A DNA stretch of 64,000 nucleotides from Sphingomonas sp. HF-S4 (GCF_032911445.1 NZ_JAWJEJ010000001.1:2976001-3040000); one strand, 5' to 3'. Positions 34,906-45,049 are shown, counted from the first letter of the stretch. Notes: generated by a model from the letters alone, not told the origin. Numbers and translations: made by a program.

Positions 34906-37900
34906 TTAGAAGCTCACGCGCGCGCCCACGCGGAAGTAGCGACCCATGATGTTCGGGCCACCCCAGGCGGGGTTGAACTGGAAGATATGGTACGCAGCGC
35001 TCGGATCGAACACGGGATCGATGCCAAGGACGTTGAGCACGTTCGCGTAGATGGTGAAGTTGTCGCCCACCTTCTGGCTGAGGCTCAGATCGACGTTCCA
35101 CTGGGCCTTCGCCTCGCAGAGCACCGGCGTCACGTTGTCCGCATAGGTCGAGACCGAAGCGCCGACGTTGTTGAGGCAGTCACCCTTGACGCCGCCGTAA
35201 TCGATCGATGCCAGGTCATAGCCGCTGGTGTAGTAGGCAGTGACCGAGCCGGTGAAGCCACCGACCTCGACCGTGTTCTGCCAGCTGCCGCGCCACTTCG
35301 GCGCACCCGAGCACGACGTGACGTCGCAGGGGCTGAGCGTGCCGTCGTACCGCTGCACGTTGTCGCCGATCGTCTTCTCGAACTTGATGAGGTACGAAGC
35401 CTCAAGCGAGCTGGAGAAGGTCACGTCACCGAACGACTTCCGGAAGTTCGCACCGAAATCGAGACCCGACACGCTCTGCGAGTCGTTGTTCTGGAACGAA
35501 TACTGGATGAAGCCGATGTGCGGCAGGGCGTTCGGGAAGTTGATGTCCGGCGCACCCGGAAGCACCGTGATACCCGGTATGTTCACAACACCATTATTGG
35601 CATAATACTGGTTCTGAACGTCCGAATAGTCGGCACCGCCGATGATATCGGTCACCTTGATGTGGAAGTAATCAACGGTGAAGCTGACATTGCGGATCGG
35701 TTCGAAGATGGCGCCAACGGTCCAGCTGGTCGACTTCTCCGGATCAAGCGCGGCGTTGCCCGTCGAGGTCAGACCCACCGGGAAACCGCCCGTGGCATAG
35801 GAATTGCCACCGTGTGCGTTGATGAACGCCTGCTCGGCCGGGACGCTGTTGCTCAGCTGGAAGTTCACGTAACCCGTGGTCGGCAGACCATAGGCCTCGT
35901 TGAACGACGGGATACGGAAGCCCTTCGACCACGTACCGCGCACTGCAACCTGCGGGATCGGCGTGAACTTCGCGCCGATCTTCGGCGAGAAGTTGCTCTG
36001 GCCCGACGAATAATCGTCGTAACGGCCCGATGCGTTGATCTCGAGCTGCGGGACGACCGGCGCGCTGACTTCGAAGAACGCCGACTTGACTTCACGCGAA
36101 CCGACCGCGCCGACCGCATTCACGCTGTAATAGCGATCATAGGGGTTGGCGAGATTTTCGGGGTTCGCCGACGGGTTGTTGATCGACTCATGACGATACG
36201 CAACGCCGACTGCCGTCTGCAGCGGACCGCCCGGCAGTTCGAACAGCGACTTGCTCAGGGTACCCGACACCTGCCACAGGTCCGAAGTCGAACGCGTGTT
36301 GTTTTCCGGCGCGATGTAATCGCGGATCGCTTCCGAATTCGCATCGGGATTGATGAAGTTGTAGGTACCGCGTGCAAGCACGTCCGCGATGCGCTGACCA
36401 TTCAGGAAGTTGTTCTGAATGATGTCGAGCTGAACCTGCGACGCCGTAGCTTCGACCGAGTAGTTCCAGTCTTCACCGAAGCTGCCGTTGATGCCGACAG
36501 CGGCACGCAGGCTGCGCGACTTGCTCTGGATGTCACGCGGACGATCGTAGCGATACAGCAGCTGCGCACGGCTGCCCGAGGCGGCGTACGGGTTGTTCGG
36601 GTTGAGCACGCCATTGGCCGCGGTGCAGCCAGTGTTCAGATTGCCCGTCTGGCCGAACGAGCCGACGCCGGTCGGGCAGACATAGACCGGCAGGAAGACG
36701 TTGGTCGGCTGCACGAAGCCAGCGGGAGTGGGCGGCGGATATGCCGTACCACCGTTGAACGCGAGCGGCGCCAGCTGGGTGTGGGTCTTGACCTGATAAT
36801 AGTTCGCCGACGCGTAGAACTCGGCGTTGTCGCCCACCTTCGCAGTGAAGCGACCGGCAAAGCCCATGCGCTCCTGCTCCGGCTGGAGCTGCGAATATTC
36901 CGCGCGCGGGTCGAGCGAGCACTGCGTGGTGCCGGCGCTGGTGGCCGCGCCGCCGTTGGCGACCGACGGCACGGTGACCGGAGTCAGGTTGCGGCAACCG
37001 GCAGCAGGGTTGAGGAGCCGGAAGAGGTTGCCCGGGACCACGGCGCCGGTCGCGTCGACCGGGCGGCCGACGGCGACCGGGGTCGCGATCAGTCCGTTGT
37101 AGATGAACCCGGGGCCGCTGGTGGCATTGCTCGGAATCACGCTGTTCCAGACGCCGCTGGTCATGCAGACCTTCGAACCCGGAGCGTAAACGCGCGCGGT
37201 AGCGCCCGTGCCGACGGTGCCGCCGAGCGAGGTGCCGCACAGGCCGCTCAGGTCCGACGTGCCGAACGGATACTTGCGGTCGCGCGCCCAGAGCGCCTCA
37301 TTCCGCTGGTATTCGCCGTTGATGTAGAAGTTGAAACCTTGCTCGTCGAGGTCACCATAGCCCCAAGTCGCATCGAAGCGCTGCTCGGGGGCATCGCCCA
37401 GTTCCGAGATGCCCGCCGAGGCGTTGAGATGAAGGCCCTTGATTTCCTTCTTGGTGATCACGTTGACCACGCCAGCGACCGCGTCGGCGCCGTAGGTCGA
37501 CGAAGCACCGTCACGCAGGATTTCGATACGCTCGATGATCGCGTTCGGAATCGTGTTCAGATCGACGAAGTTGCGGTGGCCGTCGTCCGCGAGCGGATAC
37601 GGCGCCATGCGCTGGCCGTCGAAGATCGTCAGCGTCGACTGCACGGTCAGGCCGCGCAGCGAAACCGCGTTCGCGCCGGTCGCGAAGTTCGAACCGGTGT
37701 TCCAGCCCTGGGTGATCGTGCCCGCGCCGTTTGCCGACACGCGCTGCACGGCCTCGGCGACCGTGTTGATGCCGCGCTGCTGGAGCGACTCCGCGCTCAG
37801 CACGGTGACCGGCGAAGCAGTCTCAGTATCCGTGCGACGGAACAGCGAACCGGTGACGACGATATCGCCGCTGCTGCTGTCTTCCTGTGCCGCCGTGTCT

Positions 37901-38022
37901 TCGGCGGGCACGGTCTGCGTGTCCTGCGCGAACGCAGGCGCAGCGAAGAGCGTGCCGGCGAGGACGAGCGCGGACAACGCCGTGCCGCCGCGCAGGCCGC
38001 GTGTGATCTGGGTTTTCTTCAT
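34906..38022 (-). CDS. TonB-dependent outer-membrane receptor (Oar/carbohydrate-type)
   Basis: 1038-residue receptor for active uptake across the outer membrane. Signal peptide MKKTQITRGLRGG...AAPAFA, then a TonB-box-like IVVTGSLFRR, a plug domain (about residues 65-190, with ANAVSLRGL, ILRDGASSTYGADAVAGVVNVITKK) and a 22-strand barrel ending in Phe (VGARVSF). GAGGG stands before the ATG at 38022. The ligand is unknown. About 260 bases upstream hold its regulatory region without a recognised site. The frame on the opposite strand is open but not a gene. Confidence 0.95.
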   Translation of the reverse strand: MKKTQITRGLRGGTALSALVLAGTLFAAPAFAQDTQTVPAEDTAAQEDSSSGDIVVTGSLFRRTDTETASPVTVLSAESLQQRGINTVAEAVQRVSANGAGTITQGWNTGSNFATGANAVSLRGLTVQSTLTIFDGQRMAPYPLADDGHRNFVDLNTIPNAIIERIEILRDGASSTYGADAVAGVVNVITKKEIKGLHLNASAGISELGDAPEQRFDATWGYGDLDEQGFNFYINGEYQRNEALWARDRKYPFGTSDLSGLCGTSLGGTVGTGATARVYAPGSKVCMTSGVWNSVIPSNATSGPGFIYNGLIATPVAVGRPVDATGAVVPGNLFRLLNPAAGCRNLTPVTVPSVANGGAATSAGTTQCSLDPRAEYSQLQPEQERMGFAGRFTAKVGDNAEFYASANYYQVKTHTQLAPLAFNGGTAYPPPTPAGFVQPTNVFLPVYVCPTGVGSFGQTGNLNTGCTAANGVLNPNNPYAASGSRAQLLYRYDRPRDIQSKSRSLRAAVGINGSFGEDWNYSVEATASQVQLDIIQNNFLNGQRIADVLARGTYNFINPDANSEAIRDYIAPENNTRSTSDLWQVSGTLSKSLFELPGGPLQTAVGVAYRHESINNPSANPENLANPYDRYYSVNAVGAVGSREVKSAFFEVSAPVVPQLEINASGRYDDYSSGQSNFSPKIGAKFTPIPQVAVRGTWSKGFRIPSFNEAYGLPTTGYVNFQLSNSVPAEQAFINAHGGNSYATGGFPVGLTSTGNAALDPEKSTSWTVGAIFEPIRNVSFTVDYFHIKVTDIIGGADYSDVQNQYYANNGVVNIPGITVLPGAPDINFPNALPHIGFIQYSFQNNDSQSVSGLDFGANFRKSFGDVTFSSSLEASYLIKFEKTIGDNVQRYDGTLSPCDVTSCSGAPKWRGSWQNTVEVGGFTGSVTAYYTSGYDLASIDYGGVKGDCLNNVGASVSTYADNVTPVLCEAKAQWNVDLSLSQKVGDNFTIYANVLNVLGIDPVFDPSAAYHIFQFNPAWGGPNIMGRYFRVGARVSF

Positions 38023-38280
38023 GAATTTCCCTCGCATTTCCGGCCGTAACATTTCGCCCCGGCCGGGTGTCTCCCCGCTCTTCCCGCGCGTGCGTCAGGC
38101 ACACTTCGGGCAGAGCTTGCGATGATGGATGATGGGCGCGCCTTCGCCTGTAAAGCATACAAAGCTGTGACACTGCGCCCTTTTGAGCGGACTGTAGCTG
38201 AAATACCACAGGGGCATTGTGAATGTTGCGTGAATGCCCGGCCGATTGTTCAAAAATGTTGCGGCGCAGGATGGCTGAAA

Positions 38281-39126
38281 TCAATCGGCAACAGGCATCG
38301 GCCCGGCGACGAGCAGCGGATCGATCCGGGCATCGCGCCATTTAAGACTCCAGTGAAGGTGGGGGCCGGTCGCACGCCCGGAACGGCCCACCGCGCCCAC
38401 CGGCTGGCCGCGGCGCACGCGCTCGCCGAGTTTCACGTCGATCCGCGACAGGTGCATAAAGGCGGTATTGAGCCCCATGCCGTGGTCGATCATCAGCAGG
38501 TTGCCTTCGAGCGTGAACGGCGCCGTCGCCGCAAGCACCACAACGCCGTCGGCCGGAGCCAGCACCGTCGTTCCGGTCGGGCGGGCGATGTCGATCCCGG
38601 AATGATAGGAGCCGGGCTCGCCGGCATAGATTCGCTGCGAGCCGAACAGCGTCGAGATGCGGCCGGTGACCGGCCAGAGGAAGGTCTGGCGCCAGCCCTG
38701 GGAATCGCTCTCCCGCGCACGCGCGGCGTTGATCTGGGCGAGCTCGGGGCCGCGGATACGCTCGAATTCGGGGCGCGGCACCGGATATTTGGGCAGCGTG
38801 TTGAGCCGCGAGATATCCCAGGCGCGCGGCGCGATCGTCAGCGTCTGGCGGACTTCGCTGCCGTTGTTCAGCCGGGCGACGAGAATCGTGCCGGGGCCAG
38901 CATCGCGGTCGAACGCAATCAGGAAGCGGCGGTCCGGCGCGACTTCGACCGGCGCGCCGCCGAGGCTGAGCAGGGTCGTCCCGCGCGGCGCAGTGCCCAG
39001 CGCGAAGCCGCCCTGGATCAGCTTGCCGGTGAGCCCGAACCGCTCCTGCTGCTGCGCGGCGAGCGGGCCGCTCGCAGCAGCGCTGCCGAGGAGCGGGACC
39101 GCCAGCGCAGCGAGCAACAGCCTCAT
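38281..39126 (-). CDS. M23 family metallopeptidase (LytM-like)
   Basis: Exported peptidoglycan endopeptidase or regulator. Signal peptide MRLLLAALAVPLLGSAAA; an N-terminal beta domain; the C-terminal M23 domain holds SYHSGIDIARPTGT, GNLLMIDHGMGLNTAFMHL and GPHLHWSLKW, so the zinc site (His, Asp, His) is complete. 281 aa. The start overlaps the DUF2093 stop by ATGA. Role in cell-wall cleavage is inferred from the family. Confidence 0.93.
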   Translation of the reverse strand: MRLLLAALAVPLLGSAAASGPLAAQQQERFGLTGKLIQGGFALGTAPRGTTLLSLGGAPVEVAPDRRFLIAFDRDAGPGTILVARLNNGSEVRQTLTIAPRAWDISRLNTLPKYPVPRPEFERIRGPELAQINAARARESDSQGWRQTFLWPVTGRISTLFGSQRIYAGEPGSYHSGIDIARPTGTTVLAPADGVVVLAATAPFTLEGNLLMIDHGMGLNTAFMHLSRIDVKLGERVRRGQPVGAVGRSGRATGPHLHWSLKWRDARIDPLLVAGPMPVAD

Positions 39127-39323
39127 TTGCCGTGCAGCGCCTGTGCCACCTGCTCGGCGCCGGCATAGGGTTCCTGGCGCTCGGCGCTCCAGTAGCGGAG
39201 GCGATCGAGCGGGATGCGCTCGCCGCTGACGGCGCAGACGACATGATCGCCGGGAGCGAGCACGCGGAAGCTGTTCGCCATGTAATGGAGCTTGGCGGCG
39301 CGGGCGGTGTTCGACATCAGCAT
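39123..39323 (-). CDS. DUF2093 protein, 66 aa
   Basis: Small alphaproteobacterial protein: AKLHYMANSFRVLAPGDHVVCAVSG and IPLDRLRYWSAERQEPYA are the family's conserved blocks. The ATG at 39323 with a GAAGAG site is chosen; a longer frame upstream runs into xseA. Function unknown. It lies between xseA and the M23 gene, overlapping the latter by ATGA, in one minus-strand operon. Confidence 0.9.
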   Translation of the reverse strand: MLMSNTARAAKLHYMANSFRVLAPGDHVVCAVSGERIPLDRLRYWSAERQEPYAGAEQVAQALHGK

Positions 39324-39345
39324 GGCATTCTCTTCGGGTTTGGAT

Positions 39346-40725
39346 TCATAGCAGCGAAGGCTGTTCGGGGCCTGAACCAGTGTAGGTCTTGCCGCCCGGA
39401 CGCTCAACCCGAGCGTCGACCGGGCCATCGATGAAGTGGAGCGTCACGGCCTGGGCGGAGCGGGCGTCGGCCGCCGTGCCGACGACTTTCCGCGTGCCGC
39501 GCGCCTCGACCCAGGCATAGCCCTTTTCGAGCGGGCGATTGGGATGGACCAGCTTCAAGTGGCTGGAAAGCGCGGCCAATCGCTCCGACGCTGCGCGCAG
39601 CTTCTGATCGAGCATCGCAGGCCGCAATGCCCCGGCGTCGCGATCCAGCTGCGCACGCGCCAGCGTCACGCGGCGCTCGAGCGCGCGGTCGAGCCGGCCC
39701 GCCATGTCGTCCATCTTCTGCCGCTGGGGGCCGAGCAGCGCATCGCGGCGCGGCAAAATCCGGACGAGCGCCTGAAGCCGCTCGCCGGCACGCTCGTGAT
39801 AGCGGCGGACGCAACGTTCGGTGCGGTGCGCGAGCGTCGCGACGGTGTGGCGTACGTCCGCGAGCACCGGCACCGCCATCTCCGCGGCGGCGGTCGGCGT
39901 CGGCGCGCGCAAGTCGGCGGCGAAGTCGCACAGGCTCGTATCGGTCTCGTGACCGACCGCGGAAATGACCGGAATCGCGCTGTTCGCGACCGCGCGGACC
40001 GCGACTTCCTCGTTGAACGCCCATAGATCCTCGATCGAGCCACCGCCGCGCGCGACGATCAGCAGGTCGGGACGGCGGATCGGACCATCTTGGGGCAGCG
40101 CGTTGAACCCCTGGACCGCGGCGGCGACCTCGGCAGCGGCCCCCTCTCCCTGCACCTTGACCGGCCAGACGAGGACATGACTGGGAAAGCGATCGGCGAG
40201 GCGGTGGAGAATATCGCGGATCACCGCGCCGGTGGGCGAGGTCACCACGCCGATCGTGCGCGGCATATAGGGCAAGGGCCGCTTGCGCTCGCGATCGAAC
40301 AGCCCCTCGCCCGCCAGCTTGGCCTTCAGTTTCTCGAACAGCGCCATCAGCGCGCCTTCGCCGGCGAGCTCCATCCGATCGATGACGATCTGGTATTTGG
40401 AGCGGCCGGGATAAATGGTTAGCTTGCCGGTGACCACGACTTCGATCCCGTCCTGCGGCTGGAACGGGATCGCGCTGGCAGCGCCGCGCCAGATCACCCC
40501 GTCGATCACCGCATCGGCATCCTTGAGCGCCAGATAGGCATGCCCCGAGGCGGCGCGCTTCCATCCCGAAATCTCGCCGCGCAACCGGACATGGCCGAAC
40601 TCGCCCTCGACCATGCGCTTGAGCGACTGCGAGAGTTCGCTGACGCTCATCGCGGGTGCGTTGTCCCCCGGCACTTGCTCGGCTACGAGCCGCGCGGATG
40701 ACGTATCGGAAAAGGGGTCGGCCAT
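39346..40725 (-). CDS. xseA: exodeoxyribonuclease VII large subunit
   Basis: Large subunit of exonuclease VII, which degrades single-stranded DNA to oligonucleotides. The N-terminal OB fold starts [19 protein letters not shown] and contains [29 protein letters not shown]. The catalytic region holds [38 protein letters not shown], and [33 protein letters not shown] (split here: the HETD and PTPTAAAE blocks). 459 aa. The start codon shares CATG with purD. A later ATG at 40650 is possible. Confidence 0.96.
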   Translation of the reverse strand: MADPFSDTSSARLVAEQVPGDNAPAMSVSELSQSLKRMVEGEFGHVRLRGEISGWKRAASGHAYLALKDADAVIDGVIWRGAASAIPFQPQDGIEVVVTGKLTIYPGRSKYQIVIDRMELAGEGALMALFEKLKAKLAGEGLFDRERKRPLPYMPRTIGVVTSPTGAVIRDILHRLADRFPSHVLVWPVKVQGEGAAAEVAAAVQGFNALPQDGPIRRPDLLIVARGGGSIEDLWAFNEEVAVRAVANSAIPVISAVGHETDTSLCDFAADLRAPTPTAAAEMAVPVLADVRHTVATLAHRTERCVRRYHERAGERLQALVRILPRRDALLGPQRQKMDDMAGRLDRALERRVTLARAQLDRDAGALRPAMLDQKLRAASERLAALSSHLKLVHPNRPLEKGYAWVEARGTRKVVGTAADARSAQAVTLHFIDGPVDARVERPGGKTYTGSGPEQPSLL

Positions 40726-41995
40726 GAACGTCCTGCTACTCGGGTCGGGGGGCCGCGAACATGCGCTTGCCTGGAAGCTCGCACAATCGCCGCTGCTGAC
40801 CCGGCTCTACGCCGCGCCGGGCAATCCGGGAATAGCGCAGCACGCCGAGACCGCCGAGCTGGCGCTGTCGGACCACCGCGCGGTGATCGATTTCTGCATC
40901 CGCCACTCGATCCAGTTCGTGGTGATCGGCCCGGAGGCGCCGCTGGTCGAGGGCTTGGGCGACAATCTGCGCACGATGGGGATCGGCGTGTTCGGGCCCA
41001 ACAAGCTGCCCGCGCAGCTCGAGGGATCGAAGGGCTTCACCAAGGATCTGTGCGCGCGCGAGAACATCCCGACCGCAGGCTATGTCCGCGTCGAGAGCCG
41101 TGACGGCGCCCTTGCCAGCCTCGAGGATTTCGGCCTGCCGGTGGTGATCAAGGCCGACGGCCTCGCCGCGGGCAAGGGCGTCACCGTCGCGACGACGCGC
41201 GACGAGGCCGAGGAAGCGATCCAGGCGATCTTCGCGGTGAACGGTGCGAGCGCGGTGATCGAGGAGTTTCTCGAGGGCGAGGAAGCCAGCTTGTTCGTGC
41301 TGACCGACGGCACGACGCTGCTCCCATTCGGATCGGCCCAGGACCATAAGCGCGTCGGCGACGGCGACACCGGCCCGAACACCGGCGGCATGGGGGCGTA
41401 CAGCCCCGCCCGAGTGCTAACCCCGGCGCTGGAGCAGCGCGCGATCGACGAGATCGTCCGTCCCACGGTCGAGGCGCTGGCGCGGATGGGATCGCCGTAT
41501 TCGGGGGTGCTCTATGCCGGGCTGATGCTCACCGCCGACGGCCCCAAGCTGATCGAATACAATGCCCGCTTCGGCGACCCCGAATGCCAGGTGCTGATGC
41601 TGCGCTTCGAAGGCGATCTGCTCGAGCTGATGATCGCGATCGCCAAGGGTGAGCTGGCGGGACGCGCCGATCCGGAATTCTCCGCCGATACCGCGCTGAC
41701 CGTGGTGATGGCGGCGAAGGGCTATCCCGGCACCCCCGAGACCGGCGGCACGATCGCCGGGATCGACGCAGCCGAGGCAACCGGCGCCAAGGTATTCCAC
41801 GCCGGCACGCGCAGCGACGGCGATTCGCTGGTGGCAAGCGGCGGGCGCGTGCTGGCGGTCACCGCGCGTGGATCGAGCGTAAGCGAGGCGCAGGCCGCGG
41901 CGTATCGCGCGGTCGACGCGATCGACTTCCCGAGCGGCTTCTGCCGCCGCGACATCGGCTGGCGCGAAGTCGCGCGCGAGGACGATCAAGGGTAA
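40724..41995 (+). CDS. purD: phosphoribosylamine-glycine ligase
   Basis: ATP-grasp ligase making GAR from phosphoribosylamine, glycine and ATP, the second purine-synthesis step. [19 protein letters not shown] at the N-terminus, [16 protein letters not shown], and the signature region ARFGDPECQ with [10 protein letters not shown] are present. 423 aa. The ATG at 40724-40726 overlaps the divergent xseA ATG within one CATG, so its ribosome site (AAAGGGG) lies inside the xseA 5' coding region. Confidence 0.97.
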   Translation: MNVLLLGSGGREHALAWKLAQSPLLTRLYAAPGNPGIAQHAETAELALSDHRAVIDFCIRHSIQFVVIGPEAPLVEGLGDNLRTMGIGVFGPNKLPAQLEGSKGFTKDLCARENIPTAGYVRVESRDGALASLEDFGLPVVIKADGLAAGKGVTVATTRDEAEEAIQAIFAVNGASAVIEEFLEGEEASLFVLTDGTTLLPFGSAQDHKRVGDGDTGPNTGGMGAYSPARVLTPALEQRAIDEIVRPTVEALARMGSPYSGVLYAGLMLTADGPKLIEYNARFGDPECQVLMLRFEGDLLELMIAIAKGELAGRADPEFSADTALTVVMAAKGYPGTPETGGTIAGIDAAEATGAKVFHAGTRSDGDSLVASGGRVLAVTARGSSVSEAQAAAYRAVDAIDFPSGFCRRDIGWREVAREDDQG

Positions 41996-41996
41996 A

Positions 41997-42662
41997 CTAT
42001 TCGAGCGCGCAGCCCTGCAGCATCGTGGTGCCGGCGATGGCAGTGACGCTTCGGCATGCGAGAGCGACGCGGTCGCCCTTGGCGACGCCGGCGAGTTGCT
42101 CGCGCGTGCCCGAAGGGAAGTTCGCGACGATGTAGTTGAACTTCGTCCGCCCTTCGAGCGAGAGCGCCGGCGTGGATCCCGGCGTCACCATCGTCGCGAC
42201 CGTACCGCTGACCGTCACCGGTCCGGGATAGCGCGCGCGGGCGCCCTGCGGATCGGCGTTGAACGCCGAATCGAGGCTCGCCGCCGTGGTGCTCGTGCGG
42301 GTTTCGGCCGTCTGCTCGGTCTTTTCCTCGGACGCAGGCGCGTCACCCGCCTTCTCGGGCGCCTCGACGGCTTCGGAGGCGTTGTCGCCGGCAATCGGCC
42401 GGGCGCCGTCGCGCTGGCTCCACAGCGCGAAGCCGATCACCGCCAGTGCGAGGACGAGCAGCACCGGCAGGATCAGCCCGCCCCGCCCCGAACGCGGCGG
42501 CGGCGCGGCGCGCTCGGGTAGTGGGCCGGGCGTCGCGTGGACCACCGCCGGCGGGGCTGGAGTCGGCACGGGTTCCGCATCGGCGGTCACCGCCTCGCCA
42601 CACTTCGGGCAGAAGCGGGCATTGTCGGGAAGGGCAGTACCGCATTGGCTGCAAAATGCCAT
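41997..42662 (-). CDS. zinc-ribbon membrane protein with C-terminal OB-like domain
   Basis: 221 aa. An N-terminal zinc ribbon (MAFCSQCGTALPDNARFCPKCG), a Pro/Ala linker, one membrane helix at about residues 64-81 (LILPVLLVLALAVIGFAL) and a C-terminal domain with VTVSGTVATMV and GDRVALACRSV that resembles tRNA_anti-like OB folds. I chose the ATG at 42662, with GAGGAG 7 bases upstream; the GTG at 42680 is weaker. Convergent with purD with one base between stops. Function unknown. Confidence 0.85.
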   Translation of the reverse strand: MAFCSQCGTALPDNARFCPKCGEAVTADAEPVPTPAPPAVVHATPGPLPERAAPPPRSGRGGLILPVLLVLALAVIGFALWSQRDGARPIAGDNASEAVEAPEKAGDAPASEEKTEQTAETRTSTTAASLDSAFNADPQGARARYPGPVTVSGTVATMVTPGSTPALSLEGRTKFNYIVANFPSGTREQLAGVAKGDRVALACRSVTAIAGTTMLQGCALE

Positions 42663-42728
42663 TTCTTGCTCCTCGTCCACGCCGAGCCCAACGACGCCGC
42701 AGCCGCGAAATCGTTCCGCAGGGCGACT

Positions 42729-43388
42729 TCAATCGAAAATGCGTAGGATCTGCAGGAATTCGGTAGGGCTGCGTCGGGTCACGCGCTGGCACCAGCGATC
42801 GATCAGGAAGGCCGTCAGCACGCCGAAAAGAAGCCCGCCCACCAGTCCTGCACCATAGCCGAGCCCGAAGAGCGCCTGATAGCCGAACAGCGCGGCAAGA
42901 AGTCCCCCGATGAACTCGGCGATCGCGAAGAGCAGCACCAGCAGCCAGCCGCCGCGGGGCTTCGGGGCGGGCGCTGCCGGCCGCTTGCCGCCGGCAAGGC
43001 GCGGACGCGGGCGTGCGCTCGCCGGGCGCGCCGGCGACACCGCAGCGCGATCGGCGAGTGCGCGGGCAGGCGCGAACAGGCTCCAGCGCACCGAGCGATA
43101 GAGCGCCCAGCCGATCGCGACGAGCATCGCGCCCATCAGCACGAACCCGCCCGCCTCGTCGCCCTGCGGAAACCACATCGCGGTCACCATCGCTGCCGCC
43201 ACGACGCAGAGGAAGAACGCCGCGACATGGAGCAGGAAGCTCACCCCGCCCTTGAAGACGAAGCGCTCGAATTCGGCTTCGCTGACCGGCAGCGCCGGCC
43301 CGGTGCCGTTGGCGCGATAGACATAGCCGGTACCGTGCTTCTCGAATTGCATCGCCATGCCGGCGCCGAAGAGCGAGATGAGTCCCAT
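42729..43388 (-). CDS. four-helix membrane protein downstream of a TetR gene
   Basis: 219 aa, not recognised. Hydrophobic segments at about residues 50-70, 78-95, 148-170 and 174-196 are separated by a basic Pro/Arg/Ala linker (ARPRPRLAGGKRPAAPAPKPR). GGAGG stands 7 bases before the ATG at 43388. It begins 22 bases after the TetR gene and is probably co-transcribed and controlled by it. Confidence 0.75.
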   Translation of the reverse strand: MGLISLFGAGMAMQFEKHGTGYVYRANGTGPALPVSEAEFERFVFKGGVSFLLHVAAFFLCVVAAAMVTAMWFPQGDEAGGFVLMGAMLVAIGWALYRSVRWSLFAPARALADRAAVSPARPASARPRPRLAGGKRPAAPAPKPRGGWLLVLLFAIAEFIGGLLAALFGYQALFGLGYGAGLVGGLLFGVLTAFLIDRWCQRVTRRSPTEFLQILRIFD

Positions 43389-43410
43389 GGGTCGTCCTCC
43401 AACCTGTACG

Positions 43411-44004
43411 TCAGCCGGTCCGCGCCGCGGCGATGCTCTCGCGCACCCGTGCCAGCGCCGCCGCCTCGACATCGCGCTCGCCCATCGCGGCCCAGGCGCC
43501 GCTGACGTCGAACGTGCAATGGCCATGGACCGTTGCCACCAGCGAGCGGGCCAACGTTCCGATCGCCTCGTCGGGTCCGCGGCCGAGCGTGACGGCGACT
43601 TCGCGGACGACGACCCGCATCAGGCGCTGCCGCACCTCGGCCTGTTCGGGCGAGATCGTCTCCGGCGCCGGACGATGTTCGTAGATCGCCGGCCAGCGCA
43701 GCGGGTTCGCCCGGGCAAAGGCGAAATAGGCCGCGACCAGCGCCGCGATCCGATCCTCCCTCGCCTGCTCCAGCCGCGCTTCGAGCGCCTCGGCCCAGAG
43801 CTCGAACGTGCGCGTGTTGATCGCGGTGATCAGTCCGTCGACATTCCCGAAGACATTGTGGATCGTCCCGATCGTGTAGCCGACGCGCTTGGCGACTTCG
43901 CGCGCCGAGAAGCCCGACAGGCCCCGTTCGGCGATCACCGCCTCGCCGGCCTGGAGAATAAGCGCGCGCAGTTCGTCGCGGCTGTGATCGGATCGTCGGC
44001 CCAT
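43411..44004 (-). CDS. TetR/AcrR family transcriptional regulator
   Basis: 197 aa. The N-terminal helix-turn-helix is standard: RDELRALILQAGEAVIAERGLSGFS (three helices in two blocks) and REVAKRVGYTIGTIHNVFGN. The C-terminal ligand domain includes TLARSLVATVHGHCTFDVSG, reminiscent of the WHG-type TetR group. Likely a ligand-responsive repressor of its own operon with the downstream membrane protein. The ligand is unknown. Confidence 0.92.
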   Translation of the reverse strand: MGRRSDHSRDELRALILQAGEAVIAERGLSGFSAREVAKRVGYTIGTIHNVFGNVDGLITAINTRTFELWAEALEARLEQAREDRIAALVAAYFAFARANPLRWPAIYEHRPAPETISPEQAEVRQRLMRVVVREVAVTLGRGPDEAIGTLARSLVATVHGHCTFDVSGAWAAMGERDVEAAALARVRESIAAARTG

Positions 44005-44068
44005 GAAATCTCGCTCGATGGAGGGGTAGCACCCGCCGGCAGACGCCGGCAGGGGCTGAGAGGGGTTT

Positions 44069-44536
44069 TTAGCCCGCGCGGCGGAACAGCATGCCGCGGT
44101 GCGGGGTCGTGCGGCTCGATGCGCCCAGGCCGTTCAGCGACGTGACGATGCCACGCGGCGTGCGGGTCAGCGTGAACAGCGGCTGGCCCGAGGGATAGCG
44201 CCCGCCGACATTGTCCGCGCCGAACTTGTAGAACTTGACCGTGATCGCATTGCCGCGCGGAGTGACCGTGCACTGGATCCGGCGATTGGTCTGGAAGCCC
44301 TGGCCGGTGAGCAGGCACCCGGTGGGGCCGTTCCCCGGCCCGATCGACAGCGTGTAGGTGATGAACGCGACGACGCTGTCCGACGGCGTGGTGCCGCCAT
44401 GGCGGCCGACATCCTCTTCCCAGACATAGCGGCCGTTCCAGCCGGCGACCTGGGCGGTGGCGGGGTTCGGCAGCACCGCGGCCGCAGCCGCGATCATCAT
44501 GCCGATCGATGGCGTCCCTGCAGGAAGCTTCTTCAC
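44069..44536 (-). CDS. secreted DUF5991-like protein
   Basis: 155 aa with an export signal (MMIAAAAAVLPNPATAQ). The mature part WNGRYVWEEDVGRHGGTTPSDS, FQTNRRIQC and VKFYKFGADNVGGRYPSG resembles the DUF5991 family. Two cysteines (in GCLLTG and RIQCTV) probably form a disulfide. The start is GTG at 44536 with AAGGAG upstream. Function unknown. It follows another secreted protein by 52 bases on the same strand. Confidence 0.75.
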   Translation of the reverse strand: MKKLPAGTPSIGMMIAAAAAVLPNPATAQVAGWNGRYVWEEDVGRHGGTTPSDSVVAFITYTLSIGPGNGPTGCLLTGQGFQTNRRIQCTVTPRGNAITVKFYKFGADNVGGRYPSGQPLFTLTRTPRGIVTSLNGLGASSRTTPHRGMLFRRAG

Positions 44537-44588
44537 GATGCGTCTCCTTGGTTGGTCAGTTCGACAATGTTCGAGTTCGGGTTCGGGC

Positions 44589-44981
44589 TCAGCGGCTCAA
44601 TAGCGACATGCGCCCGCTGAGCGGCGTGATCGCGAAATCGGCGCCGCCGCGCGGCAACGGCCACATCGCGACCTGGAAGCGCTGCTTCGCGGCACAGGCG
44701 TTGACGGTCCAGATCTCGTAATGACCCCCGAGCGCAGGCGCCGGCTTGGTCGGCTGCTGGGGCACGAAACTGCTGGGCATCACGTCGACATGCGCCGAGA
44801 ACAGCATCGAGCAGCCACCGCTGCGCTTCGAATAGGCGGCAATCTGGCGGAGCAGGTCGGTCGCCAGCTGCTGGCTGGCAAGCGTGCGCCCCGTGATCTT
44901 GATGGGGGCGGACGCAGCGGCAGGCTGGCTCGCGAGCGCCGCGGCGAGGCCGAGGGCTGCGATGAAGTGCGTGCGCTTCAT
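44589..44981 (-). CDS. hypothetical secreted protein, 130 aa
   Basis: Not recognised. Signal peptide MKRTHFIAALGLAAALASQPAAASA. The mature protein has ASQQLATDLLRQIAAYSKRSGGC, a Pro-rich loop (PQQPTKPAPA) and a strand YEIWTVNACAAKQRFQVAMW; two cysteines may pair. AAGGAG precedes the ATG at 44981. A cluster of ATTGATC palindromes lies 70-110 bases upstream. Possibly one unit with the DUF5991-like gene. Confidence 0.72.
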   Translation of the reverse strand: MKRTHFIAALGLAAALASQPAAASAPIKITGRTLASQQLATDLLRQIAAYSKRSGGCSMLFSAHVDVMPSSFVPQQPTKPAPALGGHYEIWTVNACAAKQRFQVAMWPLPRGGADFAITPLSGRMSLLSR

Positions 44982-45049
44982 GGTCTTTCTCCTTCGTCTT
45001 CCCTGCGCCATCAGACGAAGGGACATGACCGACTGGCCATGAGGAGATA

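Noticed and set aside
34777..38049. A 1090-codon open frame opposite the TonB receptor
   Set aside because: Codon-bias shadow in a GC-rich gene; repetitive Arg/Ala/Val/Asp composition, no ribosome site, and the receptor on the other strand is unmistakable.
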